Shown piece by piece: positions 26,085-34,359 of a stretch of DNA of 64,000 nucleotides. Where the stretch lies: positions 41,294 to 105,293 of the forward strand of contig CAXTAT010000018.1 in the NCBI GenBank assembly GCA_964242415.1, written 5' to 3'. The number at the start of each line of letters is the position of its first letter. Position 1 is the first letter of the stretch. The notes below the pieces were generated by a model. That model was not told where the DNA came from, made no database searches, and saw nothing but the letters and a program-made list of their open reading frames with translations. Made by a program: the position numbers and the translations under genes. Source of the stretch: DASWOJ01 sp964242415 (GTDB taxonomy: Bacteria; Pseudomonadota; Alphaproteobacteria; Acetobacterales; Acetobacteraceae).

Positions 26085-26443
26085 GATGCCTGCACCCGCG
26101 ACGGGGACCGGTTCGCCTGGACGCTGCAGCGGCCCGGCGCCACGTTGCTCGACGAGACCGGGAAGGCCCGCGGGCAGCATGGCGCAGGTCCGGGCTGGAC
26201 GGCCTGGGACGGCAGCCAGGTGTTCGGCGCCGTGCCGACCTCGGTCCCGGCCCCAACGCCCGGCGCGATCCCAGGCTGGTGCTCCGCGCGGCCCGGCACG
26301 TCGGCAGCGGGTTGATGCGCGGTGCCGGGTATGTGCTGCGCCCTGAGGGCGGGACGGCGCCGGCGGCCGGCAGCGGTGCGGCCCATGCGGGAGCCGAGGA
26401 GCGGAGGCCCTGCCGCGCGGCCTACACCTTTCTAGCGGAGCCT
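26085..26443 (+). pseudogene. Frameshifted DUF3455 gene remnant
   Basis: One frame reads CTRDGDRFAWTLQRPGATLL, GWTAWDGSQVFGAVPTSV and PAPTPGAIP, then breaks near 26272. A second frame continues with LVLRAARHVGSGLMRGAGYV and, near the end, CRAAYTFLAE. Together these follow the order of the DUF3455 family of secreted proteins (TPGAIPWLLL, then a GxxxxxxYIQR-like strand and a C-terminal YxATYYFY). The N-terminal part and start codon are not recognisable, so this is a decayed gene. Confidence 0.65.
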
Positions 26444-26564
26444 GCCTTGCCGGAACCAGGCGGTGCGGCGCATTAGGCTGAAAGCGCCGCCAGTCCGGCC
26501 GCAGCAGGTGTTGCAAACCCCGGCAAGGATGGGCAACTGACGGCCCATACTTGAAAGATTCACG

Positions 26565-27158
26565 ATGGCACGCAAGCCGAAGCCGATCCCCCTGCCCACT
26601 CCAGCGCCGCGCGGCCGCAAGCCGAACCTGGCAGTTGCACCCGAGCCTGTCGCGGCTCCGGACAGCGGCGCCTTGGAGGTCGAGGCCAGTCCCGCAGCTC
26701 CCATAATGGACAGCGCACCCGCCGCCCGGGGCCGGGGAGGCCGGAAGCCTCGGGGTGAGGCTGCCGTGCCCTCCCTGACCGAGGGCGCCGCGAAGCAGCC
26801 CGGCACCGACTCCAAGGCGGATGTGGACCCGCCGGCCGCCGCAACCGAGGCGGCCGGGGAGGATGCGATGATCGCCGAGATGGCCTATCCGGTCAGCGCC
26901 GGCGCAGGCAGCGATGCCGTGCCGCCGTCCCCCAGCCCGGACGCCGCGACCCCGGCCCAGCCTGACGCACCCAAGCCTGCTGCACCCAAGCCTGCTGCAC
27001 CCAAGCCTGCCGCACAGTGGGACCGGGCCACCGACACCGTGCGGTTCGACTGGGCCGAGATCGAGCGGACGGCGTCGCAGGACGGCGCCAACCAGGTCAT
27101 GGCCAAGCTGCTGGTCGCCGCCCGTGCCGAGGGCGCCAACTCGCGCTGGCCGCTCTAA
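26565..27158 (+). CDS. Pro/Ala-rich hypothetical protein with PKPAA repeats
   Basis: Encodes 197 residues I cannot assign. The first 140 are low-complexity and rich in Pro, Ala and Arg/Lys at the start (ARKPKPIPLPTP, GRGGRKPRGEA). A 15-bp unit encoding APKPA is repeated three times (26967-27011). A compact C-terminal segment follows (VRFDWAEIERTASQDGANQV, ending NSRWPL) and looks folded and conserved. The ATG has only a weak ribosome binding site. A cytoplasmic nucleic-acid or protein-binding role would fit the basic N-terminus, but that is a guess. Confidence 0.6.
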   Translation: MARKPKPIPLPTPAPRGRKPNLAVAPEPVAAPDSGALEVEASPAAPIMDSAPAARGRGGRKPRGEAAVPSLTEGAAKQPGTDSKADVDPPAAATEAAGEDAMIAEMAYPVSAGAGSDAVPPSPSPDAATPAQPDAPKPAAPKPAAPKPAAQWDRATDTVRFDWAEIERTASQDGANQVMAKLLVAARAEGANSRWPL

Positions 27159-28151
27159 CCGCCGCCGCCTGCAGCAGAAGAACGCTGCCTGATGCCTCCG
27201 GGAGAGGGCTGAGGTCATAGGTGCTGACCGGGGCCAGATGCGGCGGTGTATGGGCCGCGTCATCACGAGCCGCGCTTGCGGCGCGGCATAGGGGCGCCTG
27301 GGCGCGCAGCACCGTATCTGGTGGGACGGCGGGCAGCAGCGGCCCAGCGGCTGGCATCAATCCACGGACTGGCAGCAGTCCCATAGGCTAGCGGCGTGCA
27401 GTGCGGCCGGGACAGGCTGGAGGCCCGGCGCGGACTCCACCGCGGGCTGCTGCGGGCCGGGTGCGGTTGGGGGCGGCCTTGGCAACCGGTCCCGGTCGAG
27501 CGGGGACCCTGGCGTCACGATCGAGGCCGGCGGCAGCGGTGAGACGCCCTGGGCCTAGAGCATATTCGGATCAAGCGGCTTCGCTTTAGCCGAACAGATG
27601 CTCGCAAAAACAAAGCCTGGAGCATGTTTGGTGCCTCTACTTGCACCAAACATGCTCCAGGCCGCGCCGGGCAGGAGTGTTGCCCATCCTGCAAGCAGCA
27701 GCCGCTTCGTTCGCGTTTGCCGGGGTGCCTGCGGTTGCATCTTCACTGTCCGTGGCCCACAGGGTTTGCACCGGAAACAAAACGGACATCAACGTGTCTT
27801 TAGCAGAACGTTGCAGGTCATTGAATGCCTTGAGCAGCACCGGCCTTATGCCGTGCGTTGGCCTCCGCTGGTTGCGGAGAGCGTGTGACTGGCTGCACGC
27901 GCCGCCCTGGGATCAATCGGCAGAGCCCAGCCACGCCCCGCCGTCCAGGTTTGAAGGGAGATCGCTGCCTGAAAAGTGGCATTGTTTGGCGTGCCAGGCC
28001 TTCGCCCGGAGACCTATAACTTCAAGTGTTGGTAACGGACAACATCAGACGACATTACATAAAGAACATTACATTGCCGTTAGAGGCTGCAACGCGTATC
28101 CCCGTCCCCAGAGAACACGAGGATGCGACATGCCGTCGGGTTTTGACATTG
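27159..28151. other. 1-kb gene-poor region with palindromes
   Basis: Nearly 1000 bases without a gene I can support. The open frames have no coding character or recognisable domain. It holds half an arm of the GTCAT-type repeat (about 27260), an imperfect palindrome around 27556-27606 (GAGCATATTCGG against CCGAACAGATGCTC), the perfect hairpin at 27615-27662, and a markedly AT-richer stretch from about 27750 to 28150 before the caspase-type gene, which probably contains its promoter. Confidence 0.55.
27615..27662. repeat. Perfect 20-bp inverted repeat (hairpin)
   Basis: The arm at 27615-27634 (GCCTGGAGCATGTTTGGTGC) is exactly complementary to 27643-27662, with an 8-base loop. It has no U-tract on either side. 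It could be a dispersed repeat, a protein-binding palindrome or a transcribed hairpin. Confidence 0.9.
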
Positions 28152-30761
28152 ATGGAACAAGTATTGTTCCGAGCTAAACCCGCCGGTTTCCGATGCGGCC
28201 CTGGATGGGCCGGTTGGATCACCTGGCTCCTTCGCGCCGCGGTCCTTTTCGTTGCGTTCCAACTGGTCGGCCCGGCATCGGCGCAGCCTGCGGCGGAGCG
28301 CCGCGTTGCGCTCGTGATCGGCATCGGCGACTACCAAGCCGCGCCCAAGCTGGCGAACCCGGTCAAGGACGCACGCTTCATCGGCGAGTCCCTCCGCGCG
28401 CTGGGGTTCGATGTCGAGGAAAGCTACGACACCGACTACCGCACCTTGGCGCAGGCCATTCGGGCCTTCGGCATCAAGGCGCAGCAATCCGACGTGGCGC
28501 TGGTGTACTACGCCGGCCATGGCGTGCAGGTCGGGCACGAGAACTACCTGCTGCCGACGGACACCCGCCTCGAACGCGAGCGCGACCTGCTGTATGAAGC
28601 CATCCCGCTGGAGCTGCTGATGGGCGAGGTGTCGCAGGCTGGCAAGCTCGCGATCGTCATGCTCGATGCCTGCCGCAACAACCCCTTCGTCGAGCGCATG
28701 TCCCGGTCGATGGCCACTGCCGGGCGCGGCGTAGCGACCTCCGGCCTGGCGCGGGTGGACAACGTGCCGCGCAACACGGTCGTCGTCATGGCGACCAAGG
28801 CGGACCAGGTCGCCGAGGACGGCCCCGGCGAGCACAGCCCGTTCGCGACCGCGCTGCAGGTGAACCTGGCCACGCCCAGCCTGGAGCTGAGCCTGTTCTT
28901 CCGCAGCGTGCGCGACGGCGTGCTCAAGGCAACGAACGGGCGGCAGGAGCCCTACGTGTTCAGCTCGGTCGGCGCCGAGCCGTTCTACCTGCATCCGCGT
29001 CCGCCCAGCCGGCCGCCGGTGCTCGGCTCGATGGCGGCGCTGGAGGTCCGCGACACCGCAGGTCCGACCCCGCTCGCCATCGGCGTGCCCAAGTCGCCCG
29101 ATCGGGATTTACTGACGGTCCGCGTCACCGGCCTGCCGCGTTTCGGCGAGGTGCAGGTCGATGGCCGACCGGTGCAGCCCGGCGCCGCATTCGCCGCCGA
29201 GCGGATCGCCGGGGCGACCTACAAGCCGGAGCTTGGCCGGACCGGGCCGGCCGGCACGTTCGACATCCTGGTGGAGGGCAGCGGCGGCAGCGTGCAGGGC
29301 AGCATGGCGATCAGCGTCGTCCACCTGGATCGCCCGCAAGTCGTCGAGCCGCCGCGGCGGCTGCGCATCTATACCGGCAGCCTTGAGATACAGCGCCCCG
29401 AAAGCCACAACGGCGAGACCCTGACGGTCCTGGTGACCGCCCTGCCGCGCGGGCTGGTGCGGAACGGGCCGTCCGCGGTGCGACTGGGCGACCATCTGCC
29501 GCCGGAGGCGCTGCCGCTGCTGGTGTTCGTGCCGGAGCCGGGCTTCGCCGGGGCGGCGGGCAGCTTCGGCTACCAGGTTGACAACGGGCGGGGCGGCGTC
29601 GTGTCCAGCGCCGTCGAGCTTGAGGTGATGGACGCCTCGGAGGCGGCGGGGCAGATGGCCGAGGCCGCGCTGTGGGACCGGGTGCGGACCAGCACGCGCA
29701 CTGATGACCTGGACGCCTTCACCCGTATCTATCCAAACTCGCGGTTCGGGCCTACCGCCGCGCAGCGCCGGATGGAACTTGCCGGGCACGGGGACGAGCC
29801 GCCGGCTGCAAGCGCCGCACGGGCGGACCGGTCGCCGGCGTCCCTCCAGGCAACACCCGCAGCCCTCGAAGCTGCGCGGCCGGCCCCGCGGCTCGCCCTG
29901 CAGCAGCCGGTCCAGCCACCACAGACTGCAGTTCCCAAGCCATCCCCCTCCGCGCCGAAGCCTGACGCAGCCTCGGCGCCTGATGCCATGCCAAAGGCTG
30001 ATGCCATGCCAAAGGCTGATGCCATGCCAAAGGCTGATGCCATGCCAAAGCCTGGGGAGCGGGACTGTCCGACCTGTCCCGTGCTGGTCGGCGTCCCCGG
30101 CGGCAGCTTTGTCATGGGCCTTGGCGCGAAGGACCCGGCCGCCCTGCCGCAGCACCGCGTCACTGTGCGGCCGTTCGTGATGGGCCAGACGCCAGTCACC
30201 GTCGCCGACTGGAACGCCTGCCAGGCCGATGGCGGATGCGGCCCGGCCCCGCACATGGCCGTGGCGGACGATGCGACCCCGCTGCACAACGTGAGTTGGG
30301 ACGACGCCCAGCAGTATCTCGCGTGGCTGTCCCGCGTGGCCGGGCACCCCTACCGGCTGCCGACCGAGGCCGAGTGGGAGTATGCGGCCCGCGGCAAGTC
30401 CACGACGCACTATTCCTGGGGCGATCAGCTTGGCGTTGGCCTGGCGAACTGTGCGGACTGCGGCGGCTCGCAGGACCCGCACGCCCCGGCGCCGGTGCTG
30501 GCCTATCAGCCGAACCCATTCGGCCTATACGGGATGTCCGGCGGGGTTGCCCAATGGATGCAGGACTGCTGGTTCCCGACCTATGCCGGCGCCTCGCTGG
30601 AGGGAGCGGCGCGGGAGGCCCGCGGCTGCTCCCAGCATGTGCTGCGCGGCGGGTCCTTCCGGTCGGCGCACGACGACATCACGCCCACCGCCCGCAACCG
30701 GTATGACGCATCCGTCCGCTACTTCACCAACGGTTTCCGCGTGGCGCGGAACGCCGATTAG
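28152..30761 (+). CDS. Secreted caspase-like peptidase fused to SUMF1 domain
   Basis: Encodes about 869 residues. A signal anchor (about 26-45, ending GPASAQ) suggests export. The caspase (C14) domain follows with ALVIGIGDYQ, catalytic His in YYAGHGVQ and catalytic Cys in VMLDACRNNPF, then HSPFATALQ. Two beta-sandwich-like segments form the middle. An Ala/Pro linker carries four tandem 18-bp units (29982-30053) encoding DAMPKA. The C-terminal formylglycine-generating-enzyme (SUMF1) domain contains GGSFVMGLG, VTVADWNAC, YRLPTEAEWEYAARG, LRGGSF and the ending NGFRVARN. Such pairs occur in bacterial orthocaspase proteins. The ATG at 28152 has no clear ribosome binding site and the frame opens earlier, so the start is uncertain. 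Confidence 0.88.
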   Translation: MEQVLFRAKPAGFRCGPGWAGWITWLLRAAVLFVAFQLVGPASAQPAAERRVALVIGIGDYQAAPKLANPVKDARFIGESLRALGFDVEESYDTDYRTLAQAIRAFGIKAQQSDVALVYYAGHGVQVGHENYLLPTDTRLERERDLLYEAIPLELLMGEVSQAGKLAIVMLDACRNNPFVERMSRSMATAGRGVATSGLARVDNVPRNTVVVMATKADQVAEDGPGEHSPFATALQVNLATPSLELSLFFRSVRDGVLKATNGRQEPYVFSSVGAEPFYLHPRPPSRPPVLGSMAALEVRDTAGPTPLAIGVPKSPDRDLLTVRVTGLPRFGEVQVDGRPVQPGAAFAAERIAGATYKPELGRTGPAGTFDILVEGSGGSVQGSMAISVVHLDRPQVVEPPRRLRIYTGSLEIQRPESHNGETLTVLVTALPRGLVRNGPSAVRLGDHLPPEALPLLVFVPEPGFAGAAGSFGYQVDNGRGGVVSSAVELEVMDASEAAGQMAEAALWDRVRTSTRTDDLDAFTRIYPNSRFGPTAAQRRMELAGHGDEPPAASAARADRSPASLQATPAALEAARPAPRLALQQPVQPPQTAVPKPSPSAPKPDAASAPDAMPKADAMPKADAMPKADAMPKPGERDCPTCPVLVGVPGGSFVMGLGAKDPAALPQHRVTVRPFVMGQTPVTVADWNACQADGGCGPAPHMAVADDATPLHNVSWDDAQQYLAWLSRVAGHPYRLPTEAEWEYAARGKSTTHYSWGDQLGVGLANCADCGGSQDPHAPAPVLAYQPNPFGLYGMSGGVAQWMQDCWFPTYAGASLEGAAREARGCSQHVLRGGSFRSAHDDITPTARNRYDASVRYFTNGFRVARNAD

Positions 30762-30836
30762 CGTGGCAGCCGGATTTTGCTGCCTGCCTTGCGGATGCCG
30801 AAGCGCTTTGGCTGCGTGATCGTAACAAGGAACGTC

Positions 30837-31283
30837 ATGGATAGGGTTCGAATGCATCGAGGTTGCGTCGCAGCGGCCATGATCGCTGGGCTGCTCATGT
30901 CCGCGCCAGCCGCCGTGCGGGCGCAGCAGCATACGATGCCGGAAGACGCGCGGGTTCACATCCTCTGGCCGGAGGACGGGCAGGTCATCCACGGCGCGTT
31001 CTGGGTGCGGATGGGGTTGTCCGGCGCGGGCATCGCGCCTGCGGGCGTGGCCAAGCAGGGGACCGGGCATCACCACATCCTCGTCGATGCCCCCTTGCCC
31101 AACCTGGACGAACCGATCCCAAACGACCGCACCCACCTGCATTTCGGCATGGGCCAGACCGAAGTCCGGCTCGACCTGCCGCCGGGCCAGCATACCCTGC
31201 AGTTGCTGCTGGGGGACGAGAACCATGTGCCGCACCACCCGCCCCTGTATTCAAAGCCGATCACCGTGACCGTCGTCCGGTGA
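30837..31283 (+). CDS. DUF4399 secreted protein (copy 1)
   Basis: Encodes 148 residues: a signal peptide ending VRAQQ, then one DUF4399 domain with VHILWPEDGQVIHGAFWVRM, GTGHHHILVD, HLHFGMGQTEVRLDLPPG and LGDENHVPHHPP. The histidine-rich strands (GHHH, HLHFG, HVPHHPP) could bind metal, but no function is established for the family. AAGGAA precedes the ATG at 30837. Its neighbour is a paralogue 17 bases downstream. Confidence 0.85.
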   Translation: MDRVRMHRGCVAAAMIAGLLMSAPAAVRAQQHTMPEDARVHILWPEDGQVIHGAFWVRMGLSGAGIAPAGVAKQGTGHHHILVDAPLPNLDEPIPNDRTHLHFGMGQTEVRLDLPPGQHTLQLLLGDENHVPHHPPLYSKPITVTVVR

Positions 31284-31299
31284 GGGCGTGGACGGCTGA

Positions 31300-31794
31300 A
31301 TGAGCATGAGGACGCCGCAGATGGAAAGATCCAGCTTCATGACGGCGCTTGCCGTTGCCGCCGTGCTGGGGGCTTGCCCTGCAATGGCCCAGGGTGTCGC
31401 CTCGCCGGCTCCTGTGGTCCGCGTCCCGGCGCCGCGGGATGCCTATGTCTATATCGGCAGTCCCGCCAATGGCGCCATCCTGCCCCCCGGCCCGATCAAG
31501 GTCTGGTTCGGCACGCGGAACTTTGGCGTCGCGCCCGCAGGGGTGGTGAAGGCCAACACCGGGCACCATCACCTGTTGATCGACGTTCCGGTGCCGCCAT
31601 TGAATGAGCCGATCCCGAACGACCGCAACCACCTGCACTTCGGCATGGGCCAGACCGAGACCGTCATAGACCTGCCGCCCGGGAAGCACACGCTGCAGTT
31701 GCTGATGGGCGACGCCAACCATGTGCCGCACGACCCGCCCGTGGTCTCGCGGCCGATCACGATCACGGTGCGGGCTGCACGGGCCACGTCCTGA
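31300..31794 (+). CDS. DUF4399 secreted protein (copy 2)
   Basis: Encodes 164 residues with a signal peptide ending PAMAQ and a DUF4399 domain that parallels the upstream protein (AYVYIGSPANGAILPPGPIK, NTGHHHLLID, NHLHFGMGQTETVID, MGDANHVPHDPP). The two genes are a tandem duplication and are presumably co-transcribed. The start at 31300 could instead be the ATG at 31306 or 31321, which would trim the N-terminus. Confidence 0.83.
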   Translation: MSMRTPQMERSSFMTALAVAAVLGACPAMAQGVASPAPVVRVPAPRDAYVYIGSPANGAILPPGPIKVWFGTRNFGVAPAGVVKANTGHHHLLIDVPVPPLNEPIPNDRNHLHFGMGQTETVIDLPPGKHTLQLLMGDANHVPHDPPVVSRPITITVRAARATS

Positions 31795-31903
31795 TGCGGC
31801 CTGCCTGGGCTGCCCGGCCTCGCTGCGGCGTTGGATCAAGGCTGGGGGTCGAGGCTTGCCGGCATAGCCGCCGGTCGGTGCTCCTGGCCCCCAACTGGCG
31901 AAC

Positions 31904-32767
31904 CTAGCTGCCGCGATAGGTGGAGTAGGCGCCGGGGCTGACGAGCAACGGGATATGGTAGTGCGCCTCGGCCTCGGCGATGCCGAAGCGGACCGGGATC
32001 ATGCCGAGGAACGGCGGCTGCCCTGGCGCCGACCCGGCAAAGTAGCCTCCGACCTCGAAGCGCAGCTCATACAGCCCGATCCGCAGCGGTGCGCCGTGCA
32101 GCAAGGGCTGGGCCGTGCGCCCCTGCGCATCGGTCACGGCCGTCGCCAGGGGCACAGGCTGTCCGCCGCCGACCTCGAACAGCGCCACCGCGACCCCGGC
32201 GGCCGGACGGCCCACCGCGGCGTCGAGGACGTGCGTGGTGAGCGACCCGTGCACCACGGGCGCACCGGGACCGCTGACCCGGTCCACCAGCCGCAGCCGG
32301 GTGATGCGGCCGACCTCCTCTAGCGCCGTCGCCTGCTCGGCCGCCGGGTCCAGGTCCAGCCGGCGCCGGAACTGCTGCAGCAGCGAGGACCGGGTGTGGC
32401 GGCGCACGCACACGATGAACGGCAGGTCGAAGCGCGCGCGATAGGCGGCATTCAGCGCGGCCAGGTCCTCGGCAGGACGGTCGAGGCCCAGGGCGCGCTG
32501 CTCGGCCGCCGAGGCGTCGCCCACCGTGCCCGCCAGCGCCGCGGCGCCCGACAGCTCCGGATGCCCGCGCAGGAATGCGGCGACCCCTTCGGGCGGCGCG
32601 GCGCGCACGGCGTCCAGCATCGCCGCATGCAGCGCCGCGACGGTGGCGAACGGCCGGGTTGCGGCGGCCTGCTCGGCAACCCAGGGCGCGTCCTCGAAGA
32701 CGCCATCCAGGGCGGCGGCGAAGTCCGGCGCGGACATGGCGTTCAGGTCGTCGAGCGTCACCGCCAT
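31904..32767 (-). CDS. Bifunctional OHCU decarboxylase / 5-hydroxyisourate hydrolase
   Basis: Encodes 287 residues with two domains. Residues 1-165 are 2-oxo-4-hydroxy-4-carboxy-5-ureidoimidazoline (OHCU) decarboxylase, with His69 in GHPEL, Glu89 in SAAEQ and PFIVCVRRHTRSSLL. Residues 176-287 are the transthyretin-like 5-hydroxyisourate hydrolase, with LTTHVLDAAVGRPAAGVAV, HYHIPLLVSPGAYSTY and the terminal YRGS signature. Together they turn hydroxyisourate into S-allantoin, the last two steps of urate oxidation, in the same domain order as plant allantoin synthase. It is divergent from a hydantoinase 72 bases away. Urate oxidase is not in the window. Confidence 0.93.
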   Translation of the reverse strand: MAVTLDDLNAMSAPDFAAALDGVFEDAPWVAEQAAATRPFATVAALHAAMLDAVRAAPPEGVAAFLRGHPELSGAAALAGTVGDASAAEQRALGLDRPAEDLAALNAAYRARFDLPFIVCVRRHTRSSLLQQFRRRLDLDPAAEQATALEEVGRITRLRLVDRVSGPGAPVVHGSLTTHVLDAAVGRPAAGVAVALFEVGGGQPVPLATAVTDAQGRTAQPLLHGAPLRIGLYELRFEVGGYFAGSAPGQPPFLGMIPVRFGIAEAEAHYHIPLLVSPGAYSTYRGS

Positions 32768-32839
32768 CGCGTCAGGTCTCCCACCGTTCCCGGCTTGCCA
32801 AGCAACGCCCATGCCGCCAGCCTCGCCGCAGGAGGCGCC

Positions 32840-34309
32840 ATGCTCGATTACGACCTGATCATCCGCGGCGGCACGGTGGTGACCGAAAGCGACCAGTTCC
32901 GCGCCGACATCGGCGTACGGGACGGGCGCATCGCGGCGCTGGCCGAGCGGTTGGACGGCGGCTCCCTGCCGGACGCCGTGCTGGACGCCACCGGCCTGCT
33001 GGTGCTGCCCGGCGGCGTGGACAGCCACTGCCACATCGAGCAACTGCAGGACGGCGGCGGCGCAGACGAGGAGACGTTCGCCACCGGCAGCACCGCCGCC
33101 CTGGCCGGCGGCACCACGAGCGTTGTCAGCTTCTCCACCCAGTTCAAGGGCGCGGGCGTGCTCGGGCCGCTGGCGGAGTACCATCGCCGGGCGGCGGCGG
33201 GCGCGATGGTGGACTATGCGTTCCACCAGATCATCACCGACCCAACCGAGGCGGTCATCCACGATGAACTGCCGCAGGTGGTGGCGGGCGGCGTGCGCAG
33301 CCTCAAGGTCTTCCTCACCTATGACCCGCTGCGGCTGGACGACCGGCAATACCTGGCCGTGCTGTCGGCGGCGCGCCGGCTGGGCTGCCTGGTGACGGTG
33401 CATTGCGAGAACTACGACGCCATCGCCTGGCGCTCGGCGGCGCTGCTGGCGGCGGGCCGCACGGCGCCGAAGTATCACGCCTGGTCGCGGCCCCCGGTGG
33501 TGGAGCGCGAGGCGACGCACCGCGCCATCGCCCTGGCCGAGCTGGTCGATACGCCGATAGAGGTCTTCCATGTGTCCTGCCCCGAGGCGGCCGAGGAGAT
33601 CGCCCGCGCGCAGGCCCGCGGCGTGCGGGTGTGGGGCGAGACCTGCCCGCAGTACTTCGTGCTGGGCGCAGCCGACATGGATCGCCCCGGCTTCACGACC
33701 GCGTTTGAGGGTGCGAAATTCATGTGCAGCCCGGCCCCGCGCGACGCCGCCGCAGTCGCCGGGCTATGGCAGGCCGTGCGCGCCCGCACGCTGGAGGTGG
33801 TCAGCTCCGACCACAGCGGCTGGAGCTACGCCGGGCCGCGCGGCAAGGCGGTGGCCGGGGTGGACGCGCCGTTCACCGCCATCCCGAACGGCGTGCCGGG
33901 CCTGGCCGCCCGCCTGCCGCTGCTGTGGAGCGAGGGGGTGGCCACGGGGCGCATCACCGCCTCCGACTTCGTGCGCCTGACGGCCGGCCAGCCTGCCCGG
34001 CTGTTCGGACTGCACGCCAAGGGCCGCATCGCGCCGGGCGCCGACGCCGACCTGGTGCTGTGGGACCCGCACCGCCGCACCCGGCTGACCAACGCGCTGA
34101 TGCAGCATGCCATCGACTACACGCCCTATGAGGGCATGGAGGTCACGGGCTGGCCGGTGGCGACCATCCGGCGCGGCGCGGTGGTGATGCGCGACGGCGT
34201 GGTGCAGGCCGAGCCCGGCAGCGGGCGCTACTTGCCCGTGCCGCCCTACGACATGATCCGGCCCCGCGGCGTGCTGCCGGACGAGTTCGATGCGGCGGCA
34301 TTCTGCTGA
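32840..34309 (+). CDS. Dihydropyrimidinase / hydantoinase
   Basis: Encodes 489 residues of the cyclic amidohydrolase superfamily. The binuclear metal site is visible: the HxH pair in GVDSHCHIEQ, the carboxylated Lys in SLKVFLTYDP, His in VHCENYD and VFHVSC, and Asp in VVSSDHSGWSY. GGAGG lies just ahead of the ATG at 32840. It hydrolyses dihydropyrimidines, hydantoins or related rings. Its neighbours (OHCU decarboxylase-HIU hydrolase fusion and a deoxyribosyltransferase) indicate a nucleobase-degradation unit. A true allantoinase is less likely from sequence length and the STQFKG region, but I cannot exclude it. Confidence 0.9.
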   Translation: MLDYDLIIRGGTVVTESDQFRADIGVRDGRIAALAERLDGGSLPDAVLDATGLLVLPGGVDSHCHIEQLQDGGGADEETFATGSTAALAGGTTSVVSFSTQFKGAGVLGPLAEYHRRAAAGAMVDYAFHQIITDPTEAVIHDELPQVVAGGVRSLKVFLTYDPLRLDDRQYLAVLSAARRLGCLVTVHCENYDAIAWRSAALLAAGRTAPKYHAWSRPPVVEREATHRAIALAELVDTPIEVFHVSCPEAAEEIARAQARGVRVWGETCPQYFVLGAADMDRPGFTTAFEGAKFMCSPAPRDAAAVAGLWQAVRARTLEVVSSDHSGWSYAGPRGKAVAGVDAPFTAIPNGVPGLAARLPLLWSEGVATGRITASDFVRLTAGQPARLFGLHAKGRIAPGADADLVLWDPHRRTRLTNALMQHAIDYTPYEGMEVTGWPVATIRRGAVVMRDGVVQAEPGSGRYLPVPPYDMIRPRGVLPDEFDAAAFC

Positions 34310-34359
34310 CCCCCGGCGCGCCTCCAGGCCCCGGCACGGCCTACCTCGCCGGCCCCGAC

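Noticed and set aside
27641..28177. 178-codon plus-strand frame before the caspase-type gene
   Set aside because: Composition changes along its length, it starts inside a palindrome, has no ribosome binding site and shows no domain.
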